Assembly (NCBI GenBank): GCA_027919835.1
Contig: JANVFP010000049.1
Coordinates: 1-64,000, forward strand
DNA length: 64,000 bases
Direction: 5' to 3'
Origin: Lentinula raphanica
Lineage: Eukaryota > Basidiomycota > Agaricomycetes > Agaricales > Omphalotaceae
In this document: positions 57,835-64,000 of the stretch, piece by piece
Layout: each line of letters opens with the position of its first letter
Numbering within the stretch: position 1 is the stretch's first letter
Notes under the pieces: model-generated
What the model was told of the DNA's origin: nothing
Database searches by the model: none
Seen by the model: the letters and a program-made list of their open reading frames with translations, nothing else
Program-made: the position numbers and the translations under genes

Positions 57835-60012
57835 ATGAAGTCTACACCTCGTAGACTTAACGACCAGATGTTTCCAGCAACGTCCCCATCTCCTTCTATA
57901 CCCTCAACAAGCTCCTTGAATGCGACTCAACGACGGGCCTATCCCTTCTCTCAAAACGGTACCCATCTCGCCAATACCGTCACCAAAGCATCACCCAAAG
58001 TCTTCATACCCAAGGATCAATCCTTCTTTTTTCAAATTTCAGACCAACTTCTTGATCTTCGAAGAATCCTCGCTAATGGACAAGAAGACGATCTCAGGTT
58101 CGGGCTTGAGAAAGGCATGGACAGAGTCGAGGAGCTAGTCCGTCTTCTGGAGGATTCTTACCGTGCTTTCGACGGAGCGAGGCTAGAGTGTTCGCGAGTC
58201 AGAGAGGAGCTGGAGAGTGTCCAGGTAGAGTTGGACGTGACGAGGAGTAATCTGAAGATGATAGAGAAGAATAATGAGATGCTGGAAAGCGCTGTGAGGA
58301 GTTTGAGTAATAAGGTATGTCCTCTGCCTCGGTGCACATTAGTCTAGTCCTAAATTCTGAACGATCTACAGCACGGAACAAATCCTAGAGATGTCGGGAG
58401 CGTAAGCTGGGGACGTTCAACTCCCACACTCACATCTATCCCTGCATCGTCTTCAAATGTTTCGCTTGCAGATACACCCTCTTCACCTCCAATTCCCTCA
58501 TCTACACCCGCCGCTATATCAAACTCGACCTCTATCCCTACTCCCATCTCTACGCCATCATCCACCCCTGCTCCTCCAGCGCAAGAACCCTCCTCGAGGT
58601 TCTTCCACAAGTTCCGGTTCAACTCGTCATCATCTTCCGTATCATCAGCTTCGAATACGAACTCCAATGTCAACTCTAACAGTCGGCCACAGACGCCTAT
58701 CGTCGGTAACGACAGCCCGACGATAAGACATCGCTCGGAATCACATCCGGGAGAGTCAGTGTTGGCTGGGACACCGAGCATCGCAGGTGGAGGTGATATT
58801 CCCAGTCCTGATGGCCATACTGGTAGTGCTGGCCCAGATACAAGTGCAGAACTCGAAGACCTCCGACGCGAACTCAACATTCTCAAATCTCAGCTCGCTC
58901 ACGACAACGCCGAGTTACAACGACATCGATCCGAACTCGAGCTCGAACGAACCAAACGACTCAAATCCGACGAGAACCTACAAAAAGCCACAAAGGAAAA
59001 AGCCGATCTCGAAGCCGAACTGGAAAGCCTCAGCCAGGCCCTATTCGAAGAAGCCAACAACATGGTCTCGACCGAACGTAAGGCCCGGGCGGAGTCGGAG
59101 TCGAAGCTGCAGACGCAGCAGGAGGAGCTCAGGGAGGAGCTGAGAGAGGCGAGGGCACAGAGGGAAGCGTTGAGGAGTGCGTTGAAGGTCGTGGAGAGCG
59201 AGATGGAGGTTATGAGGATGGGGTTGCATTCGGGCTCGGTGGGAGGGGAACGGAGTGGTAGTAGTATGGTGGATGGGGCTCGTGTGGGATTGGGAGTAGA
59301 GATGGGTAATGAGGATACTGCTGAACGCTCGTTACGGCCGAATGCGCCTCGGGCGTTGGATATACCTCGGCCTTTCGAGCAACCCACTGAGTCGTTGGAC
59401 TCGAATGACGAAGACACTGGCGAAGGCGTACAAGGGTATAGCGCGTTGCCACAGACCGGCTCTACCCTGTCGACGATCCCTTCTGCTGCCGTCAACTTAC
59501 ACTCCGCACAGCACAAGGATCCTCAGACGTTCTCAGCTCCCTCATCACTTCCATCTTCGTCACAGCCGCATCCCATCGATCCTTCGTCATCTTCGTCTCC
59601 TGCACGTCCTCATTCCCCCCTCTCACATTCTTCCTCCTCAAATCCTCCTTCACATCCATATACACGTTCACGTTCTCCGTCTCCTTCATCCCGACGATCT
59701 TCCTCTCAACACTCACATACACGTACACCCCCACTCTCCCGCTCTCGTTCATCTTCTCAACGAGGGATCAAATCCCTTCCGTCGTCTAGGTCGTCGTCTA
59801 CCTCCAGTCTGAAATCGAAGTCAATCTCGGACTTGAGTCAGGAAAGGTCTTCTCAGTCAATAGATTCACAACAGCAACAAAGTTCAGAAGCGAGAGAAGC
59901 TAGCTCAACGGATTCATCGGACGATGCTGGTCCTTCGGAGCAGTTTGTGCAACCTGCAGCATATCCAGGAGCTGTAGTCGACGATTCGGTGCTGGCTTGG
60001 TCACAAACCTGA
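57835..60012 (+). CDS. Sec2-like Rab guanine nucleotide exchange factor
   Basis: Two exons (57835-58314, 58372-60012) encode 706 residues. The N-terminal part is helical (QISDQLLDLRRILANGQEDD; then VEELVRLLEDSYRAFDGARL; then REELESVQVELDVTRSNLKM), a coiled coil. The Sec2/Rabin GEF coiled coil lies at about residues 310-430: ELEDLRRELNILKSQLAHDN, KADLEAELESLSQALFEEAN, NMVSTERKARAESESKLQTQ. The LFEEAN-x-MV-x-x-x-R signature binds Sec4/Rab8-type GTPases and promotes GDP release, directing secretory vesicles to growing tips. Between and after these lie Ser/Pro-rich low-complexity regions, the second with arginine-serine runs (RSRSPSPSSRRSSSQ). The single 57-base intron joins RSLSNK to HGTNPRDVG. 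Naming as Sec2 rests on the coiled-coil signature; other Rab-binding coiled coils are possible. Confidence 0.75.
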
Positions 60013-60596
60013 ATTCCGATCCTCATGAAGGACATAGCGAGAGAAGAGGGTATCGGTACTGACGATGTAATGATTTCGTAGGCAATGGGATTGGAATGCA
60101 TATTAGTATGTACGCACTGGTATTTCGTTTGTTATGTTTGTCTGTTTTTCTTCTTTTTCTTGTTGCATGTTGCATGTTCTCTACTGGCGCTATCTGTCTT
60201 AGATATCAAATATCAAATCACTATGGCATTATCAAGGAGTTGCTTTCCGAGTCCTCCTTTCATTTCGTTTTGTTAACCGTTTTGTTGGACAGTTGCTCCA
60301 GGCGGGAAGATCATCAACAGTCATCAACTCGTCTGTTCTCGAAGGTCCTACCCGTTGTTATGATGCTCAATAACAAGACCAGACGCTGTCTAGGTTCAGG
60401 AAGAAGGATTGACCGGGACAGTTGAAGATATAGCTTACCGTTGCATCCACGACAACTCTTGCCTATCAACTAGGCCAGTTGCATCACGGTCTCAATCGTA
60501 TCTCATAAACCACAACCGGAACTGGAAGGAAGACATGAAGGAGGAAAATAAGAATGAACCCCCGGCGTAGAGAAAATTCCCTGGTCAGCTGCGGCT

Positions 60597-62223
60597 TTGA
60601 TCATCACGACGATGAACGCTGAGTTGGCGACCAAAAACTTTATCCACATGCATTGCATCTCATCTCGTTGTTATTCTGAATATGGATACCACACAGCAGA
60701 ACCTACAACTTCGAACACAAATACCGGAAACGAGGAGCTTTCGAACGGATCAGTTGTATCTGACAGATGGCCTTGGACAATACGAGGACTAGAACACACT
60801 GCTCATTCCTTCTCCTTCATTATTCCCTTGCCTGGTGCGGATTTTCTCTTCGCAGCCCATTGCACTGTACGCTAGTCTCAGCCTACGACCTCTATCTGAA
60901 CGCACATAATCCCAAAACGTCAGACTGACATTGTCCTACAGAGTCAGTCGAAAACAGCTTTAGACATGGGCCCGGAATCAGACAACGGTAGAGGTACATT
61001 ATGTTCTTCTGAGTCACTAGAATATGGGTAAGTCGTGGATGTCTTTCTCGTCAAAAGTTGTGTCTAATCTATCCCGAAGACTCGACGACCATGGGTCAAC
61101 CATTCCCGGGCACCTAATCTACAAATATCCGATTCTAACTGTAGAATTACCAGTGTCATCTTCGCCAAGTTACATATCTCCATCGGAAACTGCCACCTCG
61201 CTCATCACTTCTTCAGCTTCAGTTCAAACCGCACCAACATCCATCCCTACAAGCACCTCAGTGCCCAGCTCTCTTTCCCTTTCCTCACCTGCTACAAAGC
61301 TCTCTGTCGCTTCAGTGACCAGAGACCCAGAGACCATATCCCTAACGTCGAAGCCCATCCCACAAACTTCATCCTTCACAAAAACTGAGACTAAAATCGT
61401 CCCCTCTACCACGTTCATCAAGGTACCGGAACCGGTTGGAGTTATTGCATCTAATGGGCCTACTAGCTCTGCAATGGCATCGGCAACCCATGAGCCTTCG
61501 CGAGAGCTTTCTTCCTCCTTCACGGGTTCGGAAACATCGACACAAAGCTCAGGCTCACTTGTTCCTCCCTCCTCCTCCCCTGTTGCTTCCAACTACGAAT
61601 ACTCACATACCACATCCCATGCGCTCGCTATCACAGGGTTGACTATCGGGATATTCTCTGTCGTACTCGTTGTAGTCATACTTGGGTGGAAGCACTATCA
61701 ACGTCGTCGCCGTCGCCGTCGCGAAGAGGAATCAACCTGGGATGGTCATGCGTCCATGCAGCAGCTGCATGGTTCCCCACTGCATGCCTTTCCTTTTTTC
61801 GACGAATCCTTTGGTGCCAGCTGGCAGAAATTAAAACACAGATTTTTCCGACGAGAGAAGATCTCACAGGAATCTGATCTCTCTCAGGTTTCTGCCATGG
61901 TGGCTGTCGTTTCCAGCGATTCCAGTCATACTTCTCAGCTTCGGAGGCAAACGGTTCCGGATGATATACATACTGCAGGTTCTGTCGGGCCTGCATCGTA
62001 TCTTCCAGTGCCGCCAGTGGTCGCACGCTCCAACCTTGCGAGGGCACCACTGCCTGCAGTTCAAGAACATGGAGAGAGGCTGAGTGTGCCAGCCTTCCGT
62101 CATCAGGACAGCGGGTGGAGAGAACCAATGGTGAATAGACCGAGTGAAAATCAAGGGGAGATCGACGAGGGAAAGGTCGAAATGCCGTTGATAGAGCTCC
62201 CTCCCAACTATACCACTTCTTAA
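60597..62223 (+). CDS. Ser/Thr-rich single-pass surface protein
   Basis: Three exons (60597-60866, 60942-61027, 61080-62223) sum to exactly 1500 bases and 499 residues; the two first junctions fall in frame, which argues for including them rather than starting at 61024. The N-terminal part (ELSNGSVVSDRWPWTIRGLE, HTAHSFSFIIPLPGADFLFA) precedes a long Ser/Thr/Pro-rich ectodomain likely O-mannosylated, a transmembrane helix (ALAITGLTIGIFSVVLVVVI), a basic stop-transfer (KHYQRRRRRRREEE) and a cytoplasmic tail of about 170 residues. This layout is that of fungal cell-wall sensors (Mid2/WSC-like) or mucins, but no WSC cysteine domain is seen. No classical signal peptide is obvious at the chosen start. 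Confidence 0.65.
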
Positions 62224-62725
62224 CGTATTAACGTATCGTAGAGTGTTATTCCAAATTCGTTTATTTATCGCGCTGTTCTTTTGATGCTCCCGGACTGGCT
62301 TTGGTAGTGGCAGTAGTTGGACGAGATCTACAAAAGGTTCAGTGGGCAACGTCAAGATTCTGCTTGCATGCAATGCCATGTTCCATCATCACTTGCCTCT
62401 CCAAACTCCAATCCTGGATCCCGAAACCCCCGATCTACTTGTTCTCGCTCGATGCCTTGAATTGAGACAAATGATACGTACTGTACAGAGTAATTATACC
62501 CCGAGTTTCTCGCACAATCCAGTCTTGCTTGTCGTTGTCAATGCGGCCACATTGTCGAAAAAAAGAGACGAGGTTAGAGACGAGCTTGGTGTAATGGGAG
62601 AGGCTGGCATTAGACAGAGCAAATAATAGGTAGTGATACGACAAGAATGCAGTTCTCACACTGTATGTACATTGGTCACTAACATAGTCTTGAACGTTGA
62701 GTACGTTGAGTCCCCACCGAAACAC
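62224..62725. other. intergenic between convergent genes
   Basis: Only short frames. Nothing recognised. Confidence 0.5.
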
Positions 62726-64000
62726 TCAATAGTAATAAGTGCCAAGTGTTCCAACGACGTCCCGATCACCGTTGAGTACACGAAGCCATCCTTGGAGAAA
62801 CCAGTGTCCGACGTAGCCAGGTACGACAAATTTGGTTCCCGAATCGTCGATGTGAACTAGATCCAGATTTCTGGCTTGTTTCGCCACGCGAGATGTAAAT
62901 AGTATCAGCCGGCTTTCTGCACGAGCCAACGGTTCAATGAAAAGATCCGTCGAACCCTCTTGCGGAACCGGGTGAATGAAGCTCTCGTTTTCGGGTCTGA
63001 AGTAGAGCCGTTCATAAACATTTTTGAAGTAGATGATTCTGAGAGAGGGAAATCGTGCAAACACGGAAGCAAGGTCATCCTAAAAAGTCCAAAGATATCA
63101 GTAATGGGAGAGATTGCAGATGAGATTGACGCACAATATCATACGTTTGACTGTGTCTATCGAGATTGATAGTAAGGGCTTCGAGTTTGGGATATAAAGA
63201 GGCAACAAGGTCGAGAAATTCGATGAACACTTTACTGGCAGAAGTGATACTGAAGGCGAGTCCCATAACGCGCCAATCCTGAGACGATCGGCCATTAAAG
63301 GTATCTCTACGAAGACCAACTCGCCAAATCGCGAACGAGTGTTGGAGGTTTTGTCGTTGAGATTCCTCGACTAGAGGAGATAGGAAAGGAAATGTGTCCT
63401 GGTCAATCATGCCGAGGAGCCAGAGCTTGTTCAGCGTTGGTTGAGTCGACGAAACAAGAGACAGCCAGGAAAGTGAGCTGTATTCGGTGTACATGTAAAG
63501 CTCGATTTCCTTGAGTCCGGGAAGAGTATGGGATTGCAGACTGCGAATAAAGTTGGGTTCGAGCTTGAGGCGCCTTAATCTCATGCCCCGATCGAAGTAT
63601 GTTTTGACCCCAGGAAGGAAGGCCCGAATTGAGTCTATGCGACTAACGACCACTTTGGAGAGATCATGAGTGCCCATATCCGACAATTGCGAGACGTCAT
63701 AGATGCCCGTAAGTGCTTGAGGTATCCCATGAACCACAACTAAAGTGACAGTGGGGTGCGCAAGGATGATTTTTGGCAGATCATATTTTGATTCATCCCA
63801 ACAAGTTGGCAGCTGGACAATGGACAGCTGCTGGAGTTGAGGCGCGATTTGAGATATGATCTTTTCCTGGTTTCTACCAAAAATGCAGAATCCGTTTATA
63901 ACCAGAGTTCTGCGAGCATTGGTTCAGAAAGCGGACATAAAAGCAATGTTCATGAAACGTACTTTGTGAATTTTGCACAAAGCGCAAGATCCCTCTCCAG
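62726..64000 (-). CDS. F-box/LRR-like protein, 3' part (5' part outside window)
   Basis: Minus-strand gene running off the right edge. Visible exons in order: LERDLALCAKFTK at the edge, then TLVINGFCIFGRNQEKIISQ, IAPQLQQLSIVQLPTCWDES, KYDLPKIILAHPTVTLVVVH, RLRRLKLEPNFIRSLQSHTL, PGLKEIELYMYTEYSSLSWL, FIEFLDLVASLYPKLEALTI and DDLASVFARFPSLRIIYFKN. Repeated L-x-x-L-x-I/L steps fit irregular leucine-rich repeats, as in the large F-box/LRR families of basidiomycetes, which recruit targets for ubiquitination. The F-box itself would lie beyond 64000. The end MLRVLNGDRD-like block (WLRVLNGDRDVVGTLGTYYY) leads to the stop at 62726. Introns are short. The specific target is unknown. Confidence 0.65.

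Noticed and set aside
58350..59752. Long minus-strand frames opposite the Sec2-like gene
   Set aside because: Reverse reading of Ser/Pro- and Glu-rich coding sequence; the plus-strand coiled-coil signature is clear.
61024..61079. Start codon at 61024 for the surface protein
   Set aside because: This ATG overlaps a GTAAGT donor at 61028; upstream exons join in frame and make a total divisible by three, so the longer model is preferred.
1..64000. tRNA genes
   Set aside because: I looked for GGTTCGA-like B boxes with matching A boxes and acceptor stems and found none convincing; a tRNAscan run would be needed to be sure.

Overview
The window is nuclear DNA of a filamentous basidiomycete, most likely an Agaricomycete. 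Genes sit on both strands without operons and are cut by many 50-60 bp GT-AG introns. Several families are typical of mushroom-forming fungi: DUF4246 proteins, a DUF6593-like protein, AA7 oligosaccharide oxidase, tannase/feruloyl esterase and a G1 (glutamic) peptidase. Gene models were joined by hand from exon-like reading frames and splice signals, so exon edges are approximate. No tRNA, rRNA, CRISPR or prokaryote-type signal was seen.

Layout. 1-8.4 kb holds housekeeping-type genes: a FAR-17a/AIG1-like membrane protein and a PWWP chromatin reader, both on the minus strand, with gene-poor stretches between. 8.4-29.7 kb is an oxidoreductase-rich block: an aldo/keto reductase, two tandem DUF4246 genes, a zinc alcohol dehydrogenase, a Zn2Cys6 transcription factor, a decayed DUF4246 remnant and a third intact DUF4246 gene in inverted orientation. 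29.9-32.7 kb is a non-coding foldback-like element: 1.2-kb inverted arms, each carrying about six 158-bp tandem units. 33.5-44.2 kb holds a DUF6593-like gene, a flavin oligosaccharide oxidase, a secreted protein of unknown role, a type-B carboxylesterase and an orphan membrane-anchored protein. 46.9-56.6 kb is a secretome block: a G1 peptidase, a tannase/feruloyl esterase, three paralogous cysteine-free small secreted proteins and a small cysteine-rich peptide. 57.8-64 kb holds a Sec2-type Rab GEF, a Ser/Thr-rich single-pass surface protein and the 3' part of an F-box/LRR-like gene cut by the window edge.

Two themes stand out. First, the accessory part was built by local duplication followed by unequal decay. 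The DUF4246 array (three intact genes plus one 5' remnant) shares a palindromic upstream motif, AGCGCC-N2-3-GGCGCT. The foldback element sits between that motif and the start codon of the third copy. Second, a divergent pair (tannase on minus, small secreted protein on plus) appears three times; the tannase survives only once while all three secreted-protein genes stay open. A truncated G1-peptidase 5' copy and an adjacent 0.4-kb repeat near 10.5-11.4 kb mirror, in inverted orientation, sequences at 39.0-39.4 and 47.7-48.1 kb. The secreted oxidase, esterases and peptidase suggest a saprotrophic or plant-associated life; this is inference.
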